DNA from: Henriciella sp.
GTDB lineage: Bacteria; Pseudomonadota; Alphaproteobacteria; Caulobacterales; Hyphomonadaceae
Direction: 5' to 3'
NCBI RefSeq assembly: GCF_029936995.1
Contig: NZ_JAPYRE010000001.1
Span: forward strand, 620,001-684,000
DNA: 64,000 nt
A program made the position numbers and the translations under genes. Below the pieces are notes generated by a model, which saw only the letters and a list, made by a program, of their open reading frames with translations, did not search any database and had not been told where the DNA came from. Below are positions 45,681 through 54,069 of the stretch, one piece after another. Positions within the stretch are counted from its first letter, which is position 1. Every line of letters starts with the position of its first letter.

Positions 45681-46148
45681 TCAGGCAGCCGGTTGAGAAA
45701 GAATTGGTGCGTGACTGCGGCCTACACGTGGTGTTGCCGGAGCGGCCTCTTCGAAGAGGTCTTCATCGAGACCGGTAATCTCGCCCTTGCCCTGGCCCAT
45801 ATAGAGGGGCTCGCCGTCAAACAGGTCGCGATCATAGAGGGCAGTGTTACAAGCCGTTGCAGTTTCAGCTTCTGCGACAACAGGCGCTTCTTCGGCCACA
45901 TCGCACAATGTGCTTCGCAGGCGTGCAAGTGCATCTGTTAGCGCATCTACGGTATCTGAGTGGATCCGGGCTTCTAGAGAGCGGTCGCTGCGATAATAGT
46001 CTGCGCGCGCGGCCTTGAAGCGTTCGGCCTCGACCGGAACAGATTCACGGTTGATATGACGCGAATATGCCTTTTTACGGAGCTTGAGAGAAGGCAGGCC
46101 CCTGCGGGCGAAAAGTGTCTTGAGGCGAGGCATGATAGGCTTTCTCAT
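45681..46148 (-). CDS. Basic/acidic protein of unknown function upstream of mipZ
   Basis: A 155-residue protein. The N-terminal third is basic (KPIMPRLKTLFARRGLPSLKLRKKAYSRH), the middle is helical (VPVEAERFKAARADYYRSDRSLEARIHSDTVDALTDALARLRSTL) and the C-terminal third is acidic and Pro-poor (GLDEDLFEEAAPATP). No signal or membrane segment is visible. ATG 46148 is given; ATG 46133 (MPRLKTLF) is an alternative. The frame ends just before mipZ, and the order suggests co-transcription. I do not recognise the family. Confidence 0.65.
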   Translation of the reverse strand: MRKPIMPRLKTLFARRGLPSLKLRKKAYSRHINRESVPVEAERFKAARADYYRSDRSLEARIHSDTVDALTDALARLRSTLCDVAEEAPVVAEAETATACNTALYDRDLFDGEPLYMGQGKGEITGLDEDLFEEAAPATPRVGRSHAPILSQPAA

Positions 46149-46172
46149 AGATGAACAAGTCACGCGATTTGG

Positions 46173-46187
46173 TTAATGGCGTGTTTA
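46173..46187 (-). promoter_or_regulatory. CtrA-box-like site upstream of the mipZ operon
   Basis: TTAATGGCGTGTTTA: TTAA-N7-TTTA, one base off the TTAA-N7-TTAA CtrA consensus. It lies 25 bases upstream of the first gene of the likely mipZ operon and in the divergent region to panC. A single near-match could be chance. Confidence 0.3.
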
Positions 46188-46215
46188 CGAAATCAGAGTT
46201 CGGGAGCATCTCCAA

Positions 46216-47079
46216 GTGGGTATTCAGCAGGCCAGGATCGTCAGGACGCGCACTGAATTGCAGGACGCTGTCGCCGCGGAACGAAAAAAAGGCAGGCAAA
46301 TCGGGTTCGTACCGACAATGGGGGCGCTTCACGACGGGCATATTTCGCTTGTCAGAAAAGCTGGGGAAAAGTGCGATTTTGTCGTCGTGAGCATTTTCGT
46401 GAACCCGACTCAGTTTGCGCCCGGTGAAGACCTGGACCGGTATCCGCGCGATGAGGCTGGCGATGTTGCAAGACTGGGCGAGGCGGGCTGTGACCTGGTC
46501 TATTGTCCGAGTGTCGAAGAGATGTATCCGGCAGGCTCGCTCACGAATGTCCGTGTCGAGGAAATGTCCGACTTGCTGGACGGGATTCATCGCCCGCATT
46601 TCTTCTATGGTGTCGCAACCGTCGTTGCCCGCCTGTTCATACACGTGAAGCCGGATACGGCCGTCTTCGGGGAAAAGGACTATCAACAGCTCCAGATCAT
46701 CCGGCGCATGGTGCGCGATCTCGGATTTGGGATCGAGATTATCGGTGGAAGGACCTGGCGGGATGCCGACGGTCTCGCCCAGTCTTCGCGCAACGCTTAT
46801 CTGAGCGAGGAAGAGCGCGCGCGTGCCAGTGCGATTTCATCGGCCTTGCATCGTGCAGCCTGCCGTATCCGCATAGGTGCTCCGGTCGAAGAAGTTGTAA
46901 CGGAAGCGCGGGGCCTGATCCTTGCTGCCGGCTTTGCAAAGCTGGATTATGTCAGCGCTGTCGATCCGGAAGATTTGCAGGACCTGCCGGACGGGCCTCT
47001 CCGGGAAGGGCAGGCGTGCCGTTTACTGGCCGCTGCGTGGATGGGATCAACCCGCCTTATCGACAATATCGGCGTATAG
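46216..47079 (+). CDS. panC: Pantothenate synthetase
   Basis: A 287-residue enzyme that joins pantoate and beta-alanine with ATP to make pantothenate, a CoA precursor. Seen: VPTMGALHDGHISLVR (the His-x-Gly-His nucleotide motif), SIFVNPTQFAPGEDLDRYPR, FYGVATVVARLFIHVKPDTAVFGEKDYQQL and SSRNAYLSEEER, all normal. GTG 46216 is the likely start, since the first conserved residues begin about 25 residues later. Its last 33 bases overlap the 3' end of the convergent gene. CoA supply fits the CoA-rich catabolism elsewhere in the window, but this is an essential housekeeping gene. Confidence 0.95.
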   Translation: MGIQQARIVRTRTELQDAVAAERKKGRQIGFVPTMGALHDGHISLVRKAGEKCDFVVVSIFVNPTQFAPGEDLDRYPRDEAGDVARLGEAGCDLVYCPSVEEMYPAGSLTNVRVEEMSDLLDGIHRPHFFYGVATVVARLFIHVKPDTAVFGEKDYQQLQIIRRMVRDLGFGIEIIGGRTWRDADGLAQSSRNAYLSEEERARASAISSALHRAACRIRIGAPVEEVVTEARGLILAAGFAKLDYVSAVDPEDLQDLPDGPLREGQACRLLAAAWMGSTRLIDNIGV

Positions 47080-47694
47080 TTCGTCCTCAGCCTCCGGTCC
47101 GCGCGTGTAGATCAGCACGCCATCGGCGATCTTCGGAATCAGGTCTGCCGCGACATGCTGTTCAAGTGACGGGCATCCCCAGCTGCGCCCCATCTTGGAC
47201 CGGTTGGCGTCCACATAATCGGCGCCATGAATGACAATTGCGCGCTCTCGGGCGGCTGCATTCTGGCTTTCAAGGCCATCAAGACGCAAGGACAGGCCGT
47301 GCTTGCCATAATACGTTTCCGCGGTCACGAAGCTGCCAAGTGATGACATTTTTGATCCAGATACATTGGAAAAGCGGTCAGCCATTCCATCATGATCCGG
47401 ATCTGAAGCGCGTCCGTGCGAAACGAGATAGGCCTCGGCAGTCTTCTCTTCCATGTCGATCAGAAAGAAGCGCGGCTCGCCGGAATGGCGGCGATAGTCG
47501 ATCACGATCATATAGTCGTCATTGCTGACATGATCTTCATGGGCGGCATAAGCGGACATGGCTTCCTGCCATAACGCATTGCCCATGATGGCTTGCGGGG
47601 AGCGGTCATCGTGAAGCACTTTAGCATCAGCAAAGCCGCTAATGAGCGTGGTCAGAAAAAAAGCGGAAAAGAAAAAACGCGTGATATTCGGCAT
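47047..47694 (-). CDS. L,D-transpeptidase-like protein (YkuD_2 group), exported
   Basis: A 215-residue protein with a signal peptide (residues 1 to about 24, TTLISGFADA). The core has VSHGRASDPDHDGMADRFSN, AIVIHGADYVD and GRSWGCPSL with Cys174, the catalytic Cys of the murein L,D-transpeptidase/YkuD_2 type, and His156 as the likely partner. Family members crosslink or trim peptidoglycan. The DxDxDGxxD arrangement (98-106) looks like a calcium loop and is placed where the family has a conserved loop. It is convergent with and overlaps panC at its 3' end by 33 bases. Confidence 0.85.
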   Translation of the reverse strand: MPNITRFFFSAFFLTTLISGFADAKVLHDDRSPQAIMGNALWQEAMSAYAAHEDHVSNDDYMIVIDYRRHSGEPRFFLIDMEEKTAEAYLVSHGRASDPDHDGMADRFSNVSGSKMSSLGSFVTAETYYGKHGLSLRLDGLESQNAAARERAIVIHGADYVDANRSKMGRSWGCPSLEQHVAADLIPKIADGVLIYTRGPEAEDELYADIVDKAG

Positions 47695-47736
47695 GGTTCC
47701 CGAATATCACGCGAAATCTGTCAAAATTTTGGTTGG

Positions 47737-48480
47737 CTAGAAGACGCGGGGGCGTTCTTTCTTGTCGACGTGCAGTCCGCACTCGCTCTTGTCCATACCG
47801 GCCCAGCGGCCTGAACGTATATCGTTCGGGTCTTCGGCCGGCTTGGTGCAGGGCCAGCAACCGATAGAAGGATACCCCTGGTCGACAAGCGGGTGACGGG
47901 GCAGGTTACGGCGGGCAAAAAAGCCATCGACATCTTCCTGCGTCCAGCTTGCCAGCGGGTTCACCTTGAAGCGGCCGTCGGCATGTTCGAAAACTGGCAG
48001 GCTGAGCCGGGCACCGCCATGAAAGCGCTTTCGGCCTGTTATCCAGGCATCAAAACCTTCAAGTGCCGGTTCGAGCGGGCGCACCTTACGCAAGGCGCAG
48101 CAGGCATCCGGATCGGTTTTCCAGAGGGTGTTCTTCGGATCGAGCACCTTGCGCTCGGTCTCGCTCGGCGGAATCTCGCGGACATTGGTCAGGCCGAGCT
48201 GGTCAATCAACTGGTCCTTGTAATCCAGTGTCTGCGGAAAATGCATACCGGTTTCGAGGAAAACAATCGGAAAGTTTGGGTCGACATCGGCAATCAGGGC
48301 CAGCATGACGGCGCTCTCAGCCCCGAAGCTGGACACATAAGTGATTTTTTCCTGCCACTCGCGAACAAGTGATGCCCGCAGGATCGTGGTCGCGGAAGCT
48401 TCACGCAGTTCGCCGTTCAGGCGCGCGAGGCGGTCTTTCACGGGCTCCTGAAGACGTGTCTGATAATCCGCATAAGGCAT
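47737..48480 (-). CDS. cysH: Assimilatory adenylyl-sulfate (APS) reductase
   Basis: A 247-residue enzyme that reduces APS (or PAPS) to sulfite and AMP with thioredoxin or glutathione. Cys127-Cys128 (DACCALRKV) and Cys208/Cys211 (GCWPCTKP) are the [4Fe-4S] ligands that mark the APS-reductase type. The catalytic Cys234 lies in ECGLH near the C-terminus. SFGAESAVM is the PP-loop. It is the last gene of the minus-strand cysG-DUF2849-cysI-DUF934-cysH operon, with only eight bases to DUF934. Confidence 0.95.
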   Translation of the reverse strand: MPYADYQTRLQEPVKDRLARLNGELREASATTILRASLVREWQEKITYVSSFGAESAVMLALIADVDPNFPIVFLETGMHFPQTLDYKDQLIDQLGLTNVREIPPSETERKVLDPKNTLWKTDPDACCALRKVRPLEPALEGFDAWITGRKRFHGGARLSLPVFEHADGRFKVNPLASWTQEDVDGFFARRNLPRHPLVDQGYPSIGCWPCTKPAEDPNDIRSGRWAGMDKSECGLHVDKKERPRVF

Positions 48481-48488
48481 GAAGGCCT

Positions 48489-48980
48489 CTATTTCTTTCC
48501 ATGGCGGCGGGCAAATACGGTTGCCGCACCATCTGCTGCCGGTTGATAGAACGCTGAAAATTCCTCCAGCGCCTGCAGTATGGAAGGTAGTTCGGTCCGC
48601 TCTGTCTCGAAAGCATCGAAGCCTGAACGGTTCATATAGAGAATCTGATCTCGCAGGACCTGGCCGACAGCGCGCAGCTCGCCCGTATAGCCATAACGCC
48701 GCCGCAGGAGCTGGGCCTGGGAGTAGCCGCGGCCATCGGTATATTTGGGGAAATCGATCTCGATCAGGGCCAGGCGTTCGAGGTGGTCCTCGAGTTCCTG
48801 CGGGTCGTCGGCCGGCTCCAGACGCACGCCAATTTCGGTGTTTCGGGCGAGCAGGAGCTCGGTCTCGCTGCGAAAGCGCGACAGGGAGACCGTGATGCAG
48901 CCGCCGGGAGAAAGCGGGGCTTCGTCCGGGACATAGGCCCAGACATCATCGACTTCCTGACCGTTCTTGATGAGTGGCAT
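48489..48980 (-). CDS. DUF934 family protein of the sulfate-reduction operon
   Basis: A 163-residue DUF934 protein: MPLIKNGQEVDDVWAYV, FRSETELLLARNTEIGVRLEP, LERLALIEIDFPKYTDGRGYSQAQLLRRRYGYTGELRAVGQVLRDQILYMNRSGFDAF. The DGRGYSQAQLLR block is very conserved and characteristic. DUF934 almost always lies next to cysI and cysH, which points to a role in sulfite reduction, but its biochemical activity is unknown. I set the start at ATG 48980; the frame extends eight residues further upstream. Confidence 0.9.
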   Translation of the reverse strand: MPLIKNGQEVDDVWAYVPDEAPLSPGGCITVSLSRFRSETELLLARNTEIGVRLEPADDPQELEDHLERLALIEIDFPKYTDGRGYSQAQLLRRRYGYTGELRAVGQVLRDQILYMNRSGFDAFETERTELPSILQALEEFSAFYQPAADGAATVFARRHGKK

Positions 48981-48998
48981 TATTCGAAAACCTCTTTT

Positions 48999-49104
48999 CG
49001 TCATCCCGGCCGGAGCAAGGCGCAGAGCCGGGACCCGGATGTCACATATTACGCCGTAAATTACTGGGGCCCGGCCATGCGCTGCTCCGCTCTCCGGGAT
49101 GACG
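48999..49104. repeat. Palindromic element inside the cys operon
   Basis: Outer arms CGTCATCCCGG (48999-49009) and CCGGGATGACG (49094-49104) are perfect 11-base inverted repeats, with a partially matching inner part (GGCCGGAGC versus GCTGCTCC) around an AT-rich centre. It fills the 133-base gap between cysI and DUF934, on the path of the operon transcript. It resembles REP-like elements in having GC-rich terminal palindromes. Confidence 0.65.
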
Positions 49105-49113
49105 CTCTAATCC

Positions 49114-50772
49114 TTACGCTCCGGCATAGATCGCCTCTTTGAATGCATCCATGCCTTCACGTTCGAAAGTCTCGATGAAGGTCTCATCCTTGCTGGTGCG
49201 CAACTCGCGATAACGGTCAACGAGGCGTTTCAGGGCGACAGGCACATCGTCGGCTTTCAGGCCCGGCCCGGCAATTGAGCCGATGGCAGCCTTTTCGTCG
49301 GCGCGCCCGCCCAGCGTGATCTGGTAGTATTCCTCACCTTTCCGGTCGACGCCCAGAATACCGACATGGCCAACATGGTGGTGGCCGCAGGCATTGATAC
49401 AGCCGGAGATGTTGATGTGGAACTTGCCGATATCGGCCTGGTCGTCCGGATCGGCAAAGGCTTCCTGGATCGCAATTCCGACTGGGATTGAGCGGGCATT
49501 GGCGAGGTTGCAGTAGTCCAGCCCCGGGCAGACGATCATGTCCGAGATAAGCCCTTCATTCGGGGTGGCGAGGCCAGCCGCATCCAGTTCACGGTAGACG
49601 TCATAGACATCATCCAGCGCGATATGCGGCAGGACGAGGTTCTGCGCATGGGTGACGCGAATATCGTCATGGCCGTAGGTCTCGGCGAGATGCGCGACGA
49701 CCATCATCTGCGTGTCGGTCGCATCACCTGCGGCAACCCCGATCGGCTTCAGGCTGACCGTCACGGTCGTATATCCGTCCACCTTGTGCTCGTGCAGGTT
49801 GGCACGGGTCCAGCGGGCAAAAGCCGGGTCCGCTGTCTTCGCCTTCTCGAAACCTTCGGAGGTGGCTGGCTTTGCGGCCAGTTCCGGCGGCGTGAAATAG
49901 GCGTGAATACGGTCAATCTCTTCCTGGGGAAGGTCGATCTTTTCGCCCTCGCGCTGGGCGGCGTATTCTTCCTCGACCAGCTTGCGGAACTCTTCTTCAC
50001 CGGTCTCCGCGACGAGGATCTTGATCCGGGCCTTGAACTTATTGTCGCGCCGTCCGAAGCGGTTATAGACGCGCATGATCGCTTCGAGATAATCGAGCAG
50101 CTCGGCTTCAGGCACGAAGTCTGCCACCTTTGCGGCGATATGCGGAGTACGGCCCTGGCCGCCGCCGACATATACTTCGAAACCGGTCTCACCGTTCCGC
50201 TGGCGCATGTGCAGGCCGATATCGTGGACCTTGATCGCAGCGCGGTCATGCTCGGCTGCCGTTACAGCGATCTTGAACTTGCGCGGCAGGAAGGCGAATT
50301 CCGGATGGAAGGTCGACCACTGGCGGATGATCTCGCACCAGGGGCGCGGGTCCATGATCTCGTCCTTCGTCGCGCCGGCATAGTGGTCGCTCGTCGTGTT
50401 ACGGATGCAGTTGCCCGAGGTCTGGATGGCGTGCATCTCGACTTCGGCGAGTTCTGCCAGCACATCGGGAATGTCTTTCAGGGCGACCCAGTTGAACTGT
50501 ATGTTCTGGCGTGTGGTGAAGTGACCATAGCCACGGTCATAGTCACGCGCGATCTTGGCCAGCCGGCGCATCTTGCGCGAGCTGAGCTGGCCATAGGGCA
50601 CGGCAATGCGCAGCATGTAGGCGTGCAGCTGGAGGTAGACGCCGTTCTGGAGCCTCAGCGGCTTGAACTCGTCCTCTTTCAGTTTGCCCGACAGGCGGCG
50701 GGCCACCTGTCCGCGAAACTGTTCGACCCGTTCATGCACGAGTTGTGCGTCGAATTCGTCATACCTGTACAT
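49114..50772 (-). CDS. cysI: Assimilatory sulfite reductase, siroheme-binding subunit
   Basis: A 552-residue nitrite/sulfite reductase-type haemoprotein that reduces sulfite to sulfide by six electrons. The N-terminal half has YGHFTTRQNIQFNWV. The C-terminal half carries the [4Fe-4S]-siroheme Cys motifs CPGLDYC and SGCINACGHH. Placement in the cys operon argues for sulfite rather than nitrite. No cysJ flavoprotein is visible, so electrons would come from ferredoxin or another reductase. ATG 50772 has weak GAGG upstream. Confidence 0.95.
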   Translation of the reverse strand: MYRYDEFDAQLVHERVEQFRGQVARRLSGKLKEDEFKPLRLQNGVYLQLHAYMLRIAVPYGQLSSRKMRRLAKIARDYDRGYGHFTTRQNIQFNWVALKDIPDVLAELAEVEMHAIQTSGNCIRNTTSDHYAGATKDEIMDPRPWCEIIRQWSTFHPEFAFLPRKFKIAVTAAEHDRAAIKVHDIGLHMRQRNGETGFEVYVGGGQGRTPHIAAKVADFVPEAELLDYLEAIMRVYNRFGRRDNKFKARIKILVAETGEEEFRKLVEEEYAAQREGEKIDLPQEEIDRIHAYFTPPELAAKPATSEGFEKAKTADPAFARWTRANLHEHKVDGYTTVTVSLKPIGVAAGDATDTQMMVVAHLAETYGHDDIRVTHAQNLVLPHIALDDVYDVYRELDAAGLATPNEGLISDMIVCPGLDYCNLANARSIPVGIAIQEAFADPDDQADIGKFHINISGCINACGHHHVGHVGILGVDRKGEEYYQITLGGRADEKAAIGSIAGPGLKADDVPVALKRLVDRYRELRTSKDETFIETFEREGMDAFKEAIYAGA

Positions 50773-50805
50773 TTCTTACCTCTTCAGAAAGGACGACAGA
50801 GCTTG

Positions 50806-51120
50806 TCAGCTTGCGCCCCGCTGGAATTGCGGATGAATGGTCGGCCCGTTCGCGCGGATATTTTCACGCAGGGTCTCGCGTCCTTCGATGGTCCCGTCTT
50901 CGCTCACCTGCATGAAGTAAGGGTCCGTCACAGTATCTTCCTGGGCCTGTGCGGCTGAAAGTTTCTCTTCAGCCTCGTCGCCAACGAAGACACCAAGCTG
51001 TGACGGATTATCGCTCCAGCTACCATCGGCTGTCATCCATACAACCTTGCCGGTTGCTGTTTCCCATGCAGTGACCGTCTTTGGCTGGTCCGGCTTCAGT
51101 TTCGGGCGAACCGATGTCAT
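50806..51120 (-). CDS. DUF2849 family protein of the sulfate-reduction operon
   Basis: A 104-residue protein of the alphaproteobacterial DUF2849 family, which is regularly placed between cysG and cysI. Features: TAWETATGKVVWMTADGSWSDNPSQLGVF, AEEKLSAAQAQED, TDPYFMQVSEDGTIEGRETLRENIR. Its ATG overlaps the last bases of cysG (51117-51120, ATGA), so translation is coupled. The function is unknown; a small helper or adapter of sulfite reductase is the usual guess from context. Confidence 0.9.
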   Translation of the reverse strand: MTSVRPKLKPDQPKTVTAWETATGKVVWMTADGSWSDNPSQLGVFVGDEAEEKLSAAQAQEDTVTDPYFMQVSEDGTIEGRETLRENIRANGPTIHPQFQRGAS

Positions 51121-52520
51121 GCGAGTGCCTCCGCAATAATGCTGTCCTGGGCTTCGGCCGGAAGCCCTGCGACCTCACCAATGATGAGCAGGGCCGGCCC
51201 CTTGATGCCGCGTGTTTCGATTATCTTCGGAAGCTGCGCAAGCTCTCCGAAGGCGCGCTTCTCATTAGCACGCGTGCCATTCTCGATAACGGCCACGGGC
51301 GTTTCACCGGAAAGGCCGGCTTCCTGCAGTTTTTCAGAAATCGTGGCCGACGTGCCAACGCCCATGAAGACCACCACTGTCTGGTGGGGTTTGGCGAGAC
51401 CCTGCCAGTCGAGATCCGGAACGCCACCCCGCCGGGCATGACCGGTTACGAAGGTCAGCGTCTGGGCATGGTCGCGGTGAGTGAGGGGAATGTTGGCACC
51501 CGAGGCACATCCCATGGCAGACGATATGCCGGGCACGACAGTGGCCTCGATCCCGGCTTCACGCAGCGCTTCGACTTCCTCGCCGCCGCGGCCGAAAATG
51601 AACGGGTCGCCGCCCTTCAGGCGGACCACGCGTTTGCCCTCCTGGGAGGCGGCGATCATCAGCTCGTGAATACCATCCTGTGGCACGAGGTGTTCGCCCT
51701 TGGACTTACCGACTGGCACGCGCTCGGCGTCGCGGCGGATCATGTCCATGATCTCCGGTGAGACGAGCTTGTCGTGAAAGACGATATCGGCCTGCTGGAT
51801 CAGGCGGAACGCCTTGAGTGTAAGTAGTTCAGGATCGCCCGGCCCGGCCCCGACGATATGCACGGGGCCTCTGCCGGTTGCTGTGGCCGACCGGGCAAAC
51901 TGTTCGAGCGTTTCGCCCATGAGTGTTTCGGCGCGCGCATCATCATTTGCGTAGACGGCTTCAGCTACAGGGCCGCGCAGGGCGCTTTCCCAGAAATGAC
52001 GGCGCTCCGTTTCGTTTCCAATAGCCTCTTTCACAGCCGGGCGCCAGCGCTCGGCGAGTGCAGCAAGTGCGCCAATCCGTTCAGGCATCAGCGTCTCGAG
52101 CTTGGCACGAATATCCTTCGCCAGAACGGGAGCAGCTCCGCCTGTGGCGACCGCCGCGACGATCTCGCCACGGTCGAGAAGGCTTGGCACGGTGAAGTCG
52201 CACATCTCCTTGCGGTCGACCGTATTGACCGGAACGCCATGCTCGCGGGCGAGTCTGTAGGCGGCATGTGCTTCATCATCATCCTCAAGCGCGATGATGG
52301 TGAAACGCGCGGTTTCGAGGGCGCGGCCAGCCTCTCCCGGCGATACGAGTGTCACTTTATCGGTGAAGTCGCTCGTCCAGCGGGGCAGGCTTTCTGACAC
52401 CAGCGATATTCGCGCAGGCGTCTTGGCAACAAGCCGCACCTTGCGTTCGGCATTGGTGCCATCGCCGAAAATGACGATGTGGGCATCATCCATCAGGAAG
52501 AAGGCTGGGAACAGGCGCAT
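51117..52520 (-). CDS. cysG: Siroheme synthase (CysG)
   Basis: A 467-residue bifunctional enzyme. The N-terminal CysG-N domain (about 1-200, [38 protein letters not shown]) is the NAD-dependent precorrin-2 dehydrogenase/ferrochelatase. The C-terminal SUMT domain (about 215-460) methylates uroporphyrinogen III, with [41 protein letters not shown]. It makes siroheme for CysI and is the first gene of the operon. It diverges from the LysR-type gene over a 116-base gap. Confidence 0.95.
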   Translation of the reverse strand: MRLFPAFFLMDDAHIVIFGDGTNAERKVRLVAKTPARISLVSESLPRWTSDFTDKVTLVSPGEAGRALETARFTIIALEDDDEAHAAYRLAREHGVPVNTVDRKEMCDFTVPSLLDRGEIVAAVATGGAAPVLAKDIRAKLETLMPERIGALAALAERWRPAVKEAIGNETERRHFWESALRGPVAEAVYANDDARAETLMGETLEQFARSATATGRGPVHIVGAGPGDPELLTLKAFRLIQQADIVFHDKLVSPEIMDMIRRDAERVPVGKSKGEHLVPQDGIHELMIAASQEGKRVVRLKGGDPFIFGRGGEEVEALREAGIEATVVPGISSAMGCASGANIPLTHRDHAQTLTFVTGHARRGGVPDLDWQGLAKPHQTVVVFMGVGTSATISEKLQEAGLSGETPVAVIENGTRANEKRAFGELAQLPKIIETRGIKGPALLIIGEVAGLPAEAQDSIIAEALA

Positions 52521-52609
52521 TAGAGCTCACATTAAAAATCAGTCGCTGACGTGCCGGGAAAATGGGGCTTGTGGGACGGTCCCCGCAAGCGTAGACCCCT
52601 GATCCGATC

Positions 52610-52621
52610 GTTTAGATAAAC
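52610..52621. promoter_or_regulatory. Small palindrome in the cysG-lysR divergent promoter region
   Basis: GTTTAGATAAAC: five-base arms GTTTA/TAAAC around GA, located 15 bases before the LysR-gene start. It may be part of a regulator site or overlap a -10 element. It could equally be chance. Confidence 0.35.
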
Positions 52622-52636
52622 TATGAGAGGCCGAAC

Positions 52637-53572
52637 ATGGCCGATAATCATGACCGCCTTCCGCCCCTGAATGCCTTGCGGGCGTTTGAAGCTGCTGCAA
52701 GACGACTTTCCTTCAGTAAGGCAGCTGAAGAGCTCAATGTCACGCCGGGCGCAGTGTCGCAGCATATCCGCCAGCTTGAGGAATATGCCGGGACGCCACT
52801 CTTCAAACGAACAGGGCGCAGTGTCCTGCTGACCGACGCGGCGCAGGCCAGCCTTCCGCTTGTGCGGGAAGCCTTCTCGAAGATCACAGAGGCGGGGCGC
52901 ATCATGCAGATGCCCGCCCGGAAAGGCCGGGTCATGGTCTCCTGTGCCCCTTCATTTGCCGCCAAGTGGCTGGCCCCTAGGCTCGACAGGTTTCACATTG
53001 CCCATCCCGGCATCGAGGCCTGGATATCGGCCGATATGTCGATCACGGATTTCACCACAGCAGACGCAGATTTCGCGATCCGCTATGGCCGCGGCAGTTA
53101 TGACGGACTGAAATCAGAAAAACTGATGGACGAAACTGTCCTGCCTGTCTGCTCACCACGCCTGCTGGAGGGCAAGGATGCGATCCGCAGACCCGAAGAC
53201 CTGGCCAATCATGCGCTCATACATGATGAGAGTACGGAGAAGGACCCGTCCTGCCCGGACTGGACAAGCTGGCTGGCCGCTCGTGGTGTTGCCGACAAGA
53301 TGGATTCAACTCGCGGTCCGCGGTTCAACCAGTCATCCCTGGCCATCGAGGCGGCTGCATCGGGCCGGGGCATCGTACTGGCCAAGCGCGCTATTGCTTC
53401 CTCAGACATGGCTGCCGGGCGGCTGGTTGCACCATTTGCGGACGGATCAACCAGCATCGACTTCGGTTACTGGCTCGTCTGGCCGAAAGGACGCCACATT
53501 TCCGAAGATGTTCGTGCATTCATCAAATGGGTGAAAGCCGAAGCAGCCGCCGGTGAAATTCACGGTGTTTGA
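52637..53572 (+). CDS. LysR-type transcriptional regulator (GcvA-like)
   Basis: A 311-residue LysR regulator. The N-terminal winged HTH (PPLNALRAFEAAARRLSFSKAAEELNVTPGAVSQHIRQLEE) is followed by the LysR linker and a periplasmic-binding-protein-like effector domain (residues about 95-300). The start and PLNALRAFEAAARRLSF pattern fit the GcvA subgroup. GAGAGG precedes ATG 52637. It is divergent from cysG, so it may regulate the sulfate-reduction operon, but the GcvA-type sequence gives no independent support for a cysteine or sulfate effector. Confidence 0.9.
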   Translation: MADNHDRLPPLNALRAFEAAARRLSFSKAAEELNVTPGAVSQHIRQLEEYAGTPLFKRTGRSVLLTDAAQASLPLVREAFSKITEAGRIMQMPARKGRVMVSCAPSFAAKWLAPRLDRFHIAHPGIEAWISADMSITDFTTADADFAIRYGRGSYDGLKSEKLMDETVLPVCSPRLLEGKDAIRRPEDLANHALIHDESTEKDPSCPDWTSWLAARGVADKMDSTRGPRFNQSSLAIEAAASGRGIVLAKRAIASSDMAAGRLVAPFADGSTSIDFGYWLVWPKGRHISEDVRAFIKWVKAEAAAGEIHGV

Positions 53573-53676
53573 TAATGATCGGGCCTGGCACCCGTATTCT
53601 GCCATCCGGCATATGGTAACCAAGCGTTAAGCACAAATCAGGGAACCTGCATGTGAGGCCGAAGGGGGCACGCAAC

Positions 53677-54069
53677 ATGCTGTTTTTTCTGAACGACCAG
53701 ATTGTCGATGTGGCCGCGCCGGAAATTCATGTCGAAAGGCGGTGGAAGGCGATGCGGTGCGGATATCCGCATGACCTTTCAGTGAGTGATGTCGTCGACT
53801 TTGTTCATGCCCGGCTTGACCATGCCCGACTGACATGGCGGCGCGTTGTAGACTCCGAGGCCTGTGACCTGGCTGCGCTTGTCATTTCACGTACGGGTGC
53901 CAACAGCTTCATGCTGAAATTGCGCGAGGACGGGACAACCCAGCCGCTTTTGCAGGACGTGCCCGAAACGGTTCTGGAAACATTCGCCAGAGGTATGGCA
54001 AGCCGGGAGCTGGTTGCCGCCAGGGCTGTGCCCCAGCGGCTGGAAGCCGAGCTCCGCCGGATCGCCTAA
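53677..54069 (+). CDS. Hypothetical protein (130 aa)
   Basis: A 130-residue soluble protein: MLFFLNDQIVDVAAPEIHVERRWKAM, SVSDVVDFVHARLDHARLTWRRVVDSEACDLAALVISRTGANSFML, FARGMASRELVAARAVPQRLEAELRR. The start at ATG 53677 is preferred over GTG 53653. The 3' end overlaps the AbgT gene's 3' end by four bases. I do not recognise the family; the pattern is that of a small cytosolic alpha/beta protein. Confidence 0.65.
   Translation: MLFFLNDQIVDVAAPEIHVERRWKAMRCGYPHDLSVSDVVDFVHARLDHARLTWRRVVDSEACDLAALVISRTGANSFMLKLREDGTTQPLLQDVPETVLETFARGMASRELVAARAVPQRLEAELRRIA

Noticed and set aside
49624-50958. A 444-codon plus-strand frame antisense to cysI.
   Set aside because: cysI has all Cys motifs and operon context; the antisense frame has none.
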